NCBI RefSeq assembly: GCF_018860915.1
Contig: NZ_JAHKQD010000049.1
Span: forward strand, 14,389-78,388
Direction: 5' to 3'
DNA length: 64,000 nt
Source of the DNA: Colwellia sp. C2M11
Lineage (GTDB): Bacteria > Pseudomonadota > Gammaproteobacteria > Enterobacterales > Alteromonadaceae
The notes beneath the pieces were generated by a model. The model was not told the DNA's origin. It made no database searches and saw only the letters and a program-made list of their open reading frames with translations. A program made the position numbers and the translations under genes. Shown here piece by piece: positions 44,674 to 53,335 of this stretch (position 1 is the first letter of the stretch; each line of letters starts with the position of its first letter).

Positions 44674-44820
44674 AATTTGCTTCATGTGGTTTCGGAGGAT
44701 CTTCCTGAGTACCAAAAGCTTTATGATGAAAAACTATCTGCGATACCAGGTGTGCAACGCTTAATTTCAACAATTGTTATGAAAAACGTAGTACCAGAGA
44801 GAGCGTACCCAATTTTATAG
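44674..44820 (+). pseudogene. Lrp/AsnC regulator remnant, C-terminal part
   Basis: A plus-strand frame ending at the TAG at 44818-44820 reads LLHVVSEDLPEYQKLYDEKL then SAIPGVQRLISTIVMKNVV, a good match to the effector-binding C-terminus of Lrp/AsnC regulators. The DNA-binding N-terminal half is absent; it is cut where the LysE remnant begins on the other strand. The common divergent lrp-lysE pair has thus been joined by an internal deletion. Confidence 0.7.
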
Positions 44821-44985
44821 AAAATGTTGATAGAGATAAGGCTTGTAGATAAACATTATTTACCTGTGCATGAGTTTATAATAAGTTTAATTTGGTTTAA
44901 TGACGAACAGATAATAATAGTTAGCTAATCGTTAAGATTTACAAGCCAACTATTATCATCAATATTACGCTATCGCTAAGCGTGA

Positions 44986-45258
44986 TTATTCTGATGTTGT
45001 AGGATCGATTATCGCTCTCACTTGTGAAATTGAATTAGCAGGAAATCCCCCCATATCCGCATGTTTTTTCACTGACTCAGCATCAGGTGCAATGTATACA
45101 CAATAAATTTTATCATCGGTCACATAACTATGTACCCATTGAACTTTAGATCCGAGTTCTTCTAATACACAACAAGATTTTTGAGAAATCCCTTGTAAAT
45201 CATCTCCGCTTAGCTTTCCAGCACCTTCAATTTCTCTTTCTATTACAAATTTTGGCAT
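44986..45258 (-). CDS. DUF4242 family protein (SCO4226-like)
   Basis: Small protein of 90 residues from the ATG at 45258 (GGGGAAG upstream; the longer frame adds 15 hydrophobic residues without support). The pattern MPKFVIEREIEGAG, VLEELGSKVQWVHSYVTDDKIYCVYIAPDAESVKKHADMGGFPANSI is typical of DUF4242, one member of which (SCO4226) binds nickel. Function otherwise unknown. Transcribed alone. Confidence 0.82.
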   Translation of the reverse strand: MPKFVIEREIEGAGKLSGDDLQGISQKSCCVLEELGSKVQWVHSYVTDDKIYCVYIAPDAESVKKHADMGGFPANSISQVRAIIDPTTSE

Positions 45259-45608
45259 GATATCTTCCCCATATTTAAATTGATTCAAAATAAAAATTAA
45301 CACTAATTTTACGCAGTGGTGTGTAGAATAATTCGAGCTTGTCTTATTAGTTTATAATTGCGTTGAATAATTCTAACTAAACAACTCTAACGCGATTATT
45401 TTATTTTCACAATAATAAAGCTTAAGGCTTATTTCAGGTTGCTACTCACATCAGTAGGTATCTAAGTGAATTACAATAAATTTTCCATTTCTTTAATGAG
45501 AACGACATGACACCCCTTCACTTTTACTCATTATAACCTCCTATTCTAAAAAGAATTAGCGTATATTAGCTGGCATAATAAACATAGTATTAAACAGAAT
45601 GGACAATA
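45259..45608. other. Divergent intergenic region
   Basis: About 350 bases between the DUF4242 gene and the plus-strand carboxylesterase. It should hold both promoters. No other structure that I can support. Confidence 0.5.
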
Positions 45609-46289
45609 ATGAATAAGCAACCAACCTTGTTAGATCGTATTACAGTTGAACCTAATACACCGGCGACAGCGTGTGTTATTTGGTTACATGGTTTAGGTGA
45701 TTCAGGCGCCGGTTTTGCACCTGTGGTACCTGTATTAAACCTGCCTAAAGACCATAGTATACGATTTGTTTTTCCTAATGCACCAAAGCAGCCAGTTACC
45801 ATTAATAATGGTTTTGTTATGCCTTCTTGGTACGATATTAATAATAACAATTTGCATAATAGAGCTGACATGACTGGTGTTCTTATATCTGAAGCCCTAG
45901 TGCGTGCATTAATCAATGAACAAATAGATAATGGTATTGCTGCAAGTAATATTGTTTTAGCCGGTTTTAGTCAAGGCGGTGTGATGAGTTTGTTTACCGG
46001 CTTACGGTTTGAACATAAATTAGCGGGTATACTTGCTTTGTCATGTTATTTACCAATAAAAGATCAATTACCAAGTGAATTAAGTGCAGCCAACAAAACA
46101 ACAGCAATTTTACAACATCACGGTGAACAAGATAATGTGGTTCCGTTATCTTCTGGTAAAATGGCAAACGAATTAATGAAAAATAATGGCTATAATACGC
46201 AATGGAAAACCTATCAAATGCCGCATAGTGTTGTACCAGAGCAATTAAATGATATTGGGCTTTGGCTAACTAAGCAGCTTATTAAGTAA
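45609..46289 (+). CDS. Carboxylesterase / acyl-protein thioesterase family
   Basis: Cytoplasmic alpha/beta hydrolase of 226 residues: VIWLHGLGDSGAGFAPVVP (oxyanion region), FVFPNAPKQPVTINNGFVMPSWYDI, nucleophile elbow GFSQGG (S near 119), HGEQDNVVP and the catalytic histidine in MPHSV. These are the exact marks of the bacterial carboxylesterase/phospholipase family. It hydrolyses short-chain or lysophospholipid esters. Its stop is 22 bases before the FGGY kinase start, so the two are likely cotranscribed. Confidence 0.9.
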   Translation: MNKQPTLLDRITVEPNTPATACVIWLHGLGDSGAGFAPVVPVLNLPKDHSIRFVFPNAPKQPVTINNGFVMPSWYDINNNNLHNRADMTGVLISEALVRALINEQIDNGIAASNIVLAGFSQGGVMSLFTGLRFEHKLAGILALSCYLPIKDQLPSELSAANKTTAILQHHGEQDNVVPLSSGKMANELMKNNGYNTQWKTYQMPHSVVPEQLNDIGLWLTKQLIK

Positions 46290-46311
46290 TTACCTATCGA
46301 GTAATGAGCTA

Positions 46312-47889
46312 TTGAGTAATCATTTAACTGAAAAGTACATTTTAGCGCTTGATAACGGCACACAAAGTATTCGTGCTTTGTTATTTGACCTTGATGGACA
46401 ATTAGTGGCTAAAAGTAAGGTTGATATTGAACCTTACTTTTCAAAGCAACCCGGTTGGGCTGAGCAAGAGCCTAATTATTATTGGCAAATGCTAACAAAG
46501 GCTTGTCATGAACTTTGGCCCAAGCTTGATGAATTAGCGATTAAAAAATCACAAATTAAAGCTGCTGCACTTACGTGTCAACGAGCGACTATGGTTAATC
46601 TAGACGCTAATGGCTTACCTTTAAGACCAGCAGTTGTGTGGTTAGATCAACGAGAACAAAAAACCTTAGATAAAATGAGTTGGTACTGGCGAGCTCTTTT
46701 TAACTTGGCAGGTGAAAAAAATACCGTTGCGTATTTTAGAAGTCAGGCTGAAGCCAATTGGATTAAACATCAACAACCTGATATTTGGCAAAAAACACAT
46801 AAGTTTATGCTACTGTCAGGTTTTCATAGTTTTAAATTAACAGGAAACTATGTTGATTCTGTCTCAAGCCAAGTTGGTTACCTTCCCTTTAATTTTAGAA
46901 AGCATCGTTGGTCAGTATCATTAGATTGGCGCTGGCAAGCACTGCCGATTACTAAAAGTATGTTGCCAACATTAATTCCTTGTGGTGATGAATTAGGTAA
47001 AATTTCTGAACAAGCGGCAATTGATACTGGTATGCCAAAAGGCCTACCACTTATTTCAGCAGGCTCAGATAAGGCGTGTGAAGTATTAGGCTCTGGCTGC
47101 TTAACTCCTAATGTTGGCAGTTTAAGCTACGGCACCACTGCGACTTATAACACCACAAATAATAAATATGTCGAAGCAATCAAACGGTTACCTGCTTACC
47201 CTGCAGCAATGCCAGATAATTATAATACCGAAATTATTGTCCAGCGCGGATATTGGATGGTCAGTTGGTTTAAACGTGAGTTTGGTTTAAAAGAGCAACA
47301 AATTGCTGACTACCAAGGCATTATGGTAGAAAGCTTATTTGATGATCTACTCAAGCAAGTACCCGCAGGGTCTATGGGGCTCATTTTACAGCCATATTGG
47401 AATCCCGGTATAAAAACACCAGGTCCTGAAGCAAAAGGAGCAATGATTGGGTTTAGCGATGTTCATACTCGGGCGCATATTTATCGAGCAATAATTGAAG
47501 GCATAGGTTATGCCTTACGTGAAGGAAAAGAATTATCAGAAAAGCGATCAAAGGTTAAAATAACTAAGTTAATGGTCTCTGGTGGCGGCTCACAAAGTGA
47601 TGAAGCTATGCAAATTACTGCAGATATTTTTGGTATGCCGGCGCAACGACCGCATACATATGAAACATCAGGCTTAGGAGCTGCAATCAATGCAGCAGTT
47701 GGTATTGGCTTGTTTGAGAATTATCAAAGTGCTGTAGAAAAAATGACCCATGGTGGTGATGTTTTCACACCAATAGCAGAAAACAAAGCAATATATGATG
47801 AGCTTTATCGCGATGTATATCGAAAGATGTATGTTAGATTAAATCCTTTATATAAAAGTATTCGTAGCATAATTGGCTATTCAAAATAA
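46312..47889 (+). CDS. FGGY-family carbohydrate kinase
   Basis: Protein of 525 residues; TTG is the only usable start near the beginning. The first domain opens with YILALDNGTQSIRALLFDLDG (phosphate-binding loop), followed by PGWAEQEP and AVVWLDQRE. The C-domain has GSLSYGTTATYN and VSGGGSQSDEAMQITADIFGMP, the second ATP motif. It phosphorylates a sugar or polyol; the sequence is not clearly glycerol kinase or xylulokinase, so the substrate stays open. Convergent with the FtsZ-like gene. Confidence 0.85.
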   Translation: MSNHLTEKYILALDNGTQSIRALLFDLDGQLVAKSKVDIEPYFSKQPGWAEQEPNYYWQMLTKACHELWPKLDELAIKKSQIKAAALTCQRATMVNLDANGLPLRPAVVWLDQREQKTLDKMSWYWRALFNLAGEKNTVAYFRSQAEANWIKHQQPDIWQKTHKFMLLSGFHSFKLTGNYVDSVSSQVGYLPFNFRKHRWSVSLDWRWQALPITKSMLPTLIPCGDELGKISEQAAIDTGMPKGLPLISAGSDKACEVLGSGCLTPNVGSLSYGTTATYNTTNNKYVEAIKRLPAYPAAMPDNYNTEIIVQRGYWMVSWFKREFGLKEQQIADYQGIMVESLFDDLLKQVPAGSMGLILQPYWNPGIKTPGPEAKGAMIGFSDVHTRAHIYRAIIEGIGYALREGKELSEKRSKVKITKLMVSGGGSQSDEAMQITADIFGMPAQRPHTYETSGLGAAINAAVGIGLFENYQSAVEKMTHGGDVFTPIAENKAIYDELYRDVYRKMYVRLNPLYKSIRSIIGYSK

Positions 47890-47948
47890 CATGTAGAATA
47901 CGAATATTACGAATTTAATGTCGCTTAATAAAATAAACTCTATTAGAT

Positions 47949-49070
47949 TTAAATATTATTTATGTCTAATGCTCTATTAGCCATTAACTTACGTGTTATA
48001 GCAGGTATATCTGTATCAACTTCTTCATTTGAATCAATAAAAGTTAGACTTTCATCAAGATAATCCTCTTTTATACTTGTTGATGCTTCAGTGTTTATTT
48101 GTTTATCAACATTAGAGTCAATACCTGAAGCAACAATTAAAATTTCTATTTCTGAAGAAAGATTAGGATCTAAAGTGACTCCTGGTACTATCAGTACAGA
48201 TTTATTGGTGATTTTTTCTCTGATGTGATCAATTAAGCCATTGTAAGTCGAGAGCTTAGGCTCAGATTTACAAAATAGCTGAAAAATTATTCCTTTAGCT
48301 GTGTCTATATTCGCGATAGAAACAAGCGGATTATTTAAAGCCTGATCCAGAGCTTCATAAGCTAGCTCTTCGCTATCGGCTTTACCCACACCTAAAATTG
48401 ATTCGCCTTCATAGGAAAGAATACTGGAAAAGTCATTTTTATCAACATTCACATAGCCAGTTTCAGTTAACATTTGCACTAACGAGACAAGTAAATTTTT
48501 GAGTACTTCATTACTTTGATTAAAAGCTGAAAATAAACCAACACTTTCCCCTAACCCTTTTAGCAATAGATCATTAGATAAAGTGATATAAGCATGAATA
48601 GGCGCTTTAATTTCTGCGATGCCTTGTAAGGCGAAGTCCATACGTAATTCACCTTCAGATTCAAAAGGTAGAGTAACAATTGCCAAACAATTAATATTCA
48701 GTTCTCGCGCTATTCTTGCAACTAACGGACTTGCTCCGGTACCTGTACCACCACCAAATCCAGCAGTGATAATAATAATATCGCTTCCTTTAATAGCATT
48801 GAGTAATAAGCCCTCACTTTCTTGTGCTGCTTTTAAACCAACATCTGGATTCGAACCTGCGCCATAACCTTTAGTCAGATCTTCTCCAATTAATATTTTA
48901 TTTTCTACTTGCAGAGAGTTGAGCGCAGCTAAGTCTGTATTAATGGCAATTAAATTAACACTGCTAGCTAAGTTATTTTCATACAGCATATTAACGGTAT
49001 TACAACCACAGCCACCAATGCCAACAACAGTAATTAATAAATCTGGATTTGCATGAATCAATTCTTTCAT
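47949..49070 (-). CDS. Divergent FtsZ homologue (second-type FtsZ)
   Basis: Tubulin-fold GTPase of 373 residues outside any cell-wall gene cluster. All FtsZ loops are visible: GIGGCGCN (17-24), NTD (44-46), GYGAGSNPDVG (68-78), GGGTGTG (106-112), LPFESEG (134-140), SNDLLL (165-170), and the catalytic T7 loop NVDKND (208-213) with both acidic residues. A short linker (about 318-352) ends in DIPAITRKLMANR, like the conserved C-terminal peptide that binds FtsA/ZipA/MinC. So GTPase and polymer formation seem intact. Sequence is much further from E. coli FtsZ than I expect for the main copy of this order, hence a paralogue. AGGAAAAG precedes the ATG. Confidence 0.85.
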   Translation of the reverse strand: MKELIHANPDLLITVVGIGGCGCNTVNMLYENNLASSVNLIAINTDLAALNSLQVENKILIGEDLTKGYGAGSNPDVGLKAAQESEGLLLNAIKGSDIIIITAGFGGGTGTGASPLVARIARELNINCLAIVTLPFESEGELRMDFALQGIAEIKAPIHAYITLSNDLLLKGLGESVGLFSAFNQSNEVLKNLLVSLVQMLTETGYVNVDKNDFSSILSYEGESILGVGKADSEELAYEALDQALNNPLVSIANIDTAKGIIFQLFCKSEPKLSTYNGLIDHIREKITNKSVLIVPGVTLDPNLSSEIEILIVASGIDSNVDKQINTEASTSIKEDYLDESLTFIDSNEEVDTDIPAITRKLMANRALDINNI

Positions 49071-49528
49071 AACTTTTCCTAATCAATACTTGGTCACTTT
49101 TAAAATTTATTACCGAGAAATCGTTAGGATTATATGTAGAATATAACCAATAAATTTTTCGATTTGAGATTATTAAACCCCATCTATATTACTTCATTAT
49201 AAGGATCAATTTTCTAATCTGCCACACTATTTATAACTCTAGCGTTATAAATAGTGATTCAGTTTAACGAATAATCGAATAACTAAATTAAAAGCTAAAT
49301 TTACTTATTCGATTATTTTTTATTCTTTTCAATAGTCGTTTAAAATGAGAGTAAACGTTCACTTTTTATACCGTGGAGTTATCAGGGTTATCAATAGTTA
49401 GACAAATAGGGTTATCAGGGTTATTGAACAATGCTAATTTAGGGTTATTGGGGTTGTGTAGTTATTGACCTTTAGGGTTACAAGAGTTATGTTTAATTAA
49501 CGATCAAAAATTGTACAAGGAATGAAAA
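49071..49528. other. Intergenic region with iteron-like repeats
   Basis: The first ~300 bases are A+T-rich with no supported frame and must carry the FtsZ-like promoter; the right part holds the AGGGTTATC repeat array. I searched for a HicA-like frame beside HicB and found none. Confidence 0.55.
49376..49490. repeat. Array of 9-bp AGGGTTATC-like direct repeats
   Basis: About ten copies of a GTTA core within 115 bases, with starts at 49378, 49387, 49397, 49411, 49420, 49444, 49453 (GTTG), 49461, 49477 and 49486. Many are tandem pairs with 9-base spacing and the fuller unit AGGGTTATC/T. Placed upstream of the HicB gene and between it and the FtsZ homologue. Could be an operator array, an iteron-like site or a small satellite. 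Confidence 0.65.
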
Positions 49529-49954
49529 ATGAAATATGTTGTTGTTTTTGCTAATTTACAAAATTCGGCATTATATCAGGTAACAGTGCCAGACCTACCC
49601 GGTTGTAGTGTTAGTGTAGAATCTATTGATTTAGGATTAGAAAAAATAAGGCAAAGCATTAAAAGTCATTTGGCTATTCTTGCTGAATATGGGGAAAAAA
49701 TCCCATCAGCTTTAAGCATAGAAAAACATAGACAGCAATATGCTCTCGACAATCCACATACATATTCTCAAGCTTTTTGGGCTATTGTGGATATTGATAT
49801 CAGTGCATATTTAGGAAAAAGTCACAAAATTAATGTTACGCTACCTGAATTATTGATAAAACAAATTGATGAACGGGTAAGTAAAAGTTCACACTACAAA
49901 ACCCGTTCAGGCTTTATAGCCAGTGCTTGTTTAATAGAGTTAGGAAAACAATAA
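49529..49954 (+). CDS. HicB-like antitoxin-family protein, no HicA seen
   Basis: Protein of 141 residues. The N-terminal part has the HicB RNase H-like fold (YQVTVPDLPGCSVSVESIDLGLEKIRQSIKSHLAILAEYGEKIP), and the C-terminal part has a ribbon-helix-helix (KINVTLPELLIKQIDERVSKSSHYKTRSGFIASACLIEL). AAGGA precedes the ATG. HicB normally pairs with a ~60-residue HicA toxin directly upstream; none can be found on either side, so it is an orphan. It may bind the repeat array just upstream. Confidence 0.83.
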   Translation: MKYVVVFANLQNSALYQVTVPDLPGCSVSVESIDLGLEKIRQSIKSHLAILAEYGEKIPSALSIEKHRQQYALDNPHTYSQAFWAIVDIDISAYLGKSHKINVTLPELLIKQIDERVSKSSHYKTRSGFIASACLIELGKQ

Positions 49955-50062
49955 TGTTGAGTTTATTAAGTATTATGATGAACTAACCTTTTAAAGCACT
50001 CACCTACCCTTTCCGCCAGTTTATTAATATTTTATCTTTGTCGATGGGGAAATATAATTATG

Positions 50063-50860
50063 TTAACTACTTAACTTAACAACCAAGCCTGAATATAAAC
50101 GATAGGTTGCTGGGTAAATATTATTAGGTTTAAGAAAATCTTTATAATGCTCTGTCATAGCAAACCACTTATCTTTACCTGACAAGCCTCGATTCTTCTT
50201 TTTGGGTAAATGATTGGCCCCTAAGCCTTTTAGCTCCCTCGCTAAATGAATAACATTTTTATAATCAAGCGTAACATCTTGGCATTTGTGCGCCACGATA
50301 TTTGAGTGTGATGTATTAAAATATTGGTCAAGCTGCTCTTCTGTCTTAAAATCAATAACATGTTGATCATCATCTACTTTTTTCCATGATGATTTTAACT
50401 CGTGTAATGTACCATCAACTAAGGTAGTAAAAACAATGGTGCCACCTGGTTTAAGTACTCTTAACATTTCTTTAATGGCAATATCAAGCGGCTGACACCA
50501 TTGCAGCACTAAATTAGAATATATAAAGTCGACAGTTTCGTTTTGTAAGGGAACTTTATGTGCATCGGCTTCAAGCCAAACTATATTTTCATTTCGACAA
50601 CTTTTTGCAAACTCAAGCATTTTTTTAGAAAAATCTAACCCTATAACTTGGTCATAGGATGATGCTAATACATCAGTAAAAAAACCTGTGCCTGAGCCTA
50701 AATCAAGTACGGTAAGTGCACTTTTTTTGGGTAACCAAGGCATTAAATGTTTTCCAGAAAAACGTTGTAACCTAGCTGAAATATCATAAGACTTACTAGC
50801 GGAGCCAAAACTCTCCGCTATTTTTATTTTATTTTTATTATTTAACTTTGTTATGCTCAT
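50063..50860 (-). CDS. bioC: Malonyl-ACP O-methyltransferase BioC
   Basis: SAM-dependent methyltransferase of 265 residues: IAESFGSASKSYDISARLQ at the start is the BioC mark, then VLDLGSGTGFFTDVLA (SAM loop), GLDFSKKML, LEADAHKVPL and YSNLVLQWC, and late MTEHYKDFL. It methylates malonyl-ACP to start pimelate synthesis for biotin. bioB lies ~650 bases upstream on the same strand, but bioF and bioD are not between or beside them. Confidence 0.9.
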   Translation of the reverse strand: MSITKLNNKNKIKIAESFGSASKSYDISARLQRFSGKHLMPWLPKKSALTVLDLGSGTGFFTDVLASSYDQVIGLDFSKKMLEFAKSCRNENIVWLEADAHKVPLQNETVDFIYSNLVLQWCQPLDIAIKEMLRVLKPGGTIVFTTLVDGTLHELKSSWKKVDDDQHVIDFKTEEQLDQYFNTSHSNIVAHKCQDVTLDYKNVIHLARELKGLGANHLPKKKNRGLSGKDKWFAMTEHYKDFLKPNNIYPATYRLYSGLVVKLSS

Positions 50861-51507
50861 TTACTTAACGGCCTGTTTAATTTATACTTTAACTTATTGA
50901 TATACTAGATAATAATAACATGACGAACGAGTAACACGTAACCAAATGAATGGTGGTTGAAATCATTTATAGGAAAATTTATATTAAATAACCCACCTTT
51001 AACCGCGCAATATTATTATCTTTATATTTTCATCTAGAACTACACAACAATACTTTTATGACTGTCATAACCCAATTGAAAATATGGTCGTTACTACCGT
51101 TGAAATAGCATAATAGCATTTGCCATGATAATGACTTTGACTACCTATATCGTTGTTCGAGTAAGTACTATATTGTTCAAGGGAACAAAATAATGCCACA
51201 TTTACAGCAAAGCCACTAGAGAATAATTATCATTTAAATTTATTAAAAGGTAGATAAGCTTTATTTTCTGAAGTTTTATAAATATAAAAAAACCAGTCGT
51301 TAAACTTGAGTATAACTCAAATTTAACGACTGGTTTTTATTTGAAACCTCTTATTCCAACCTAACTTGCTATGTGATCATTTCTACTGGTTATAATAACG
51401 ATGAAGTTGCCCGTTTTTTACATATAAAATTGTTCACTTAATGAATGAAGCTGTTATTGTTGTACCTACTTTACTTGTTAATTTTCATAGGGCGACAAAG
51501 ATTTTAA
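50861..51507. other. 650-bp gene-free region between bioB and bioC
   Basis: No frame that I can support on either strand. In many gammaproteobacteria bioF stands here. It contains a strong hairpin at 51288-51338 and A+T-rich sequence; no BioF-like residue string could be made out. Confidence 0.6.
51288..51338. terminator. Strong two-part hairpin downstream of bioB
   Basis: Outer arms AAAACCAGTCGTTAAA and its complement, and an inner TTGAG/CTCAA stem, form a long near-perfect hairpin. The arms begin with A-runs and end with T-runs, so it can stop transcription in both directions. It lies ~170 bases past the bioB stop. Confidence 0.85.
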
Positions 51508-52581
51508 TCAACAGTTTGCTTCGTAGAATAAATCTTTATATTGGTCATTAACCAAAGATGTTTTAAGGGCGAGCTCTTGTGATACGCTTTCATCAGTAAT
51601 TATTTCAGTATTGATACCGAGTTTGCTAAATAATAGTGAATCTTGATCTGTTTCCGGATTTTGAGTAGTTAGTAACTTACAACCATAAAATATTGAGTTA
51701 GCCCCCGCTAGGAAACATAAAGATTGCATTTGCTCATTCATTTCGGCTCGTCCTGCAGACAGACGTACATGTGATTTTGGCATCATGATACGTGCAACTG
51801 CAATACAGCGAATAAAATCAAAACTTTCTAAATCATCAACATCTGCTAGTGGCGTCCCTTCTACTTTGACCAACATGTTAATTGGCACACTTTCTGGCTG
51901 CTGGGGTAAATTTGCTAATTGTACTAATAGTGAGCATCTATCAGTCGCACTTTCTCCTAAACCAACAATACCGCCACTGCAAACTTTCATACCTGCACTA
52001 CGTACATGTTCTAATGTGTCTAGCCTATCTTGATAAGTACGTGTGGTGATAATTTGATCATAATGCTCTGGTGATGTATCAAGGTTGTGATTGTAATAGT
52101 CAAGTCCAGCATCTTGTAGTTGTTTTGCTTGCACTTTATCTAACATACCTAGGGTCATACAAGATTCTAATCCTAAAGCCTTAACTCCTTTAATCATCTC
52201 TAACACTATTGGCATATCTCGAGCTTTAGGATTTCGCCAAGCAGCCCCCATACAAAAACGCGTTGACCCCATTTCCTTAGCTTTTGCTGCGGCTTCAAGT
52301 ACTTTTTCTAACTCAAGTAAACGCTCTTTTTCTAAATTTGTTTTATTACGTGCACTCTGTGAACAATATTTACAATCTTCAGGACAAGCACCAGTTTTAA
52401 TTGATAATAACGTACTAACTTGAACTTCATTTGCATTAAAATGTTGTCGATGAACCGTTTGTGCTTTAAACATTAAATCATTAAAAGGAAGATCAAATAG
52501 TGCTTGAACCTCTGTTACAGTCCAATGATGGCGAAGGTTGTCATTATTTTCTGAATTAGCAGGAAGAATTACTTTTGACAT
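51508..52581 (-). CDS. bioB: Biotin synthase BioB
   Basis: Radical-SAM enzyme of 357 residues that inserts sulfur into dethiobiotin. Visible: the cluster motif [44 protein letters not shown] and [10 protein letters not shown] start at the ATG at 52581 ([10 protein letters not shown]); the longer frame would begin upstream of a good promoter at about 52620-52650 (TTGACA on the minus strand). Confidence 0.95.
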   Translation of the reverse strand: MSKVILPANSENNDNLRHHWTVTEVQALFDLPFNDLMFKAQTVHRQHFNANEVQVSTLLSIKTGACPEDCKYCSQSARNKTNLEKERLLELEKVLEAAAKAKEMGSTRFCMGAAWRNPKARDMPIVLEMIKGVKALGLESCMTLGMLDKVQAKQLQDAGLDYYNHNLDTSPEHYDQIITTRTYQDRLDTLEHVRSAGMKVCSGGIVGLGESATDRCSLLVQLANLPQQPESVPINMLVKVEGTPLADVDDLESFDFIRCIAVARIMMPKSHVRLSAGRAEMNEQMQSLCFLAGANSIFYGCKLLTTQNPETDQDSLLFSKLGINTEIITDESVSQELALKTSLVNDQYKDLFYEANC

Positions 52582-52617
52582 GATTACTCGATTACATCTA
52601 ATTAAATTAGCGAATAG

Positions 52618-52650
52618 TCTAGTCGGCGCCTCTTGCTTGTCAATACACGC
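52618..52650 (-). promoter_or_regulatory. Putative bioB promoter
   Basis: A TTGACA box on the minus strand is followed 16 bases later by TAGACT (four of six matches to TATAAT), about 40 bases before the bioB ATG. It supports the shorter bioB start. No clear BirA operator could be made out. Confidence 0.45.
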
Positions 52651-52791
52651 CAGCCATTTATGTTGACATGCGTACAAATAAAAAGCATGTTATTCATAAC
52701 TGAGTTAACATTTTTGGAAGGTTAATTTATTTCAATGTTTATGGCTCTCCCGAAAGAGCAAATACTGATATAAAATCAGTTATAACATGAT

Positions 52792-53190
52792 TCAAAAAAC
52801 ACTATTCTTGGTCGTTAAAATGTGTTGTAGAATTATTAATAGCCATAATAAGTTAATAATTAACAGGAAATAAGCACTATAATTTGTATTATCACTACGC
52901 CTTCTACTTCGGTATTTATCTATTAACGTAGATGTATAAATTCCCGCAGCACTAAACCAGATAACAAGATATAAATATCCTGTTAACGGTGTTAACCAAA
53001 ACTGTCGCACTTCAATATCATGGTAACGTAAAACGCCATAATCTGTTTCGGGGGCAACGAAAAAAGAAATAATCACTGAGAAAAAAAAAGCAAGCCAACT
53101 ACAAGCCGTTAATGTTCTTGCTAATGAGTACCAAAAGTCAGCCGACTTTCTACGTTCTTTTATTGGTCGTCTTTGCTCTATTTTCATCAT
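52792..53190 (-). CDS. Unrecognised three-helix membrane protein
   Basis: Protein of 132 residues with a basic N-terminus (RRPIKERRKS) and about three membrane helices (about 26-47, 69-90, 108-126). The loop (APETDYGVLRYHDIEVRQFW) probably faces the periplasm. I do not recognise the family. It is divergent from asnS and downstream of nothing on its strand. Confidence 0.6.
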   Translation of the reverse strand: MMKIEQRRPIKERRKSADFWYSLARTLTACSWLAFFFSVIISFFVAPETDYGVLRYHDIEVRQFWLTPLTGYLYLVIWFSAAGIYTSTLIDKYRSRRRSDNTNYSAYFLLIINLLWLLIILQHILTTKNSVF

Positions 53191-53335
53191 GTTTCTACTT
53201 TTTTAGCCAATATTATTATTTTTTTGAAATATAGTTTATTAATTTAGTAAGTTTTACTTGTTAAACATAATAGTCACGGTAACATAACCACCTTAAAAAA
53301 TTCAGTACATTTGATACAATATAAGAGGTCATTAC

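Noticed and set aside
44549..44773. 74-residue minus-strand frame as a gene
   Set aside because: Its first part is antisense to the Lrp remnant and its last part is an out-of-frame piece of the LysE remnant; it is a product of the deletion and not a gene.
52582..52677. N-terminal extension of bioB
   Set aside because: The longest frame would start upstream of a TTGACA promoter and adds residues not found in BioB; the ATG at 52581 gives the normal protein.
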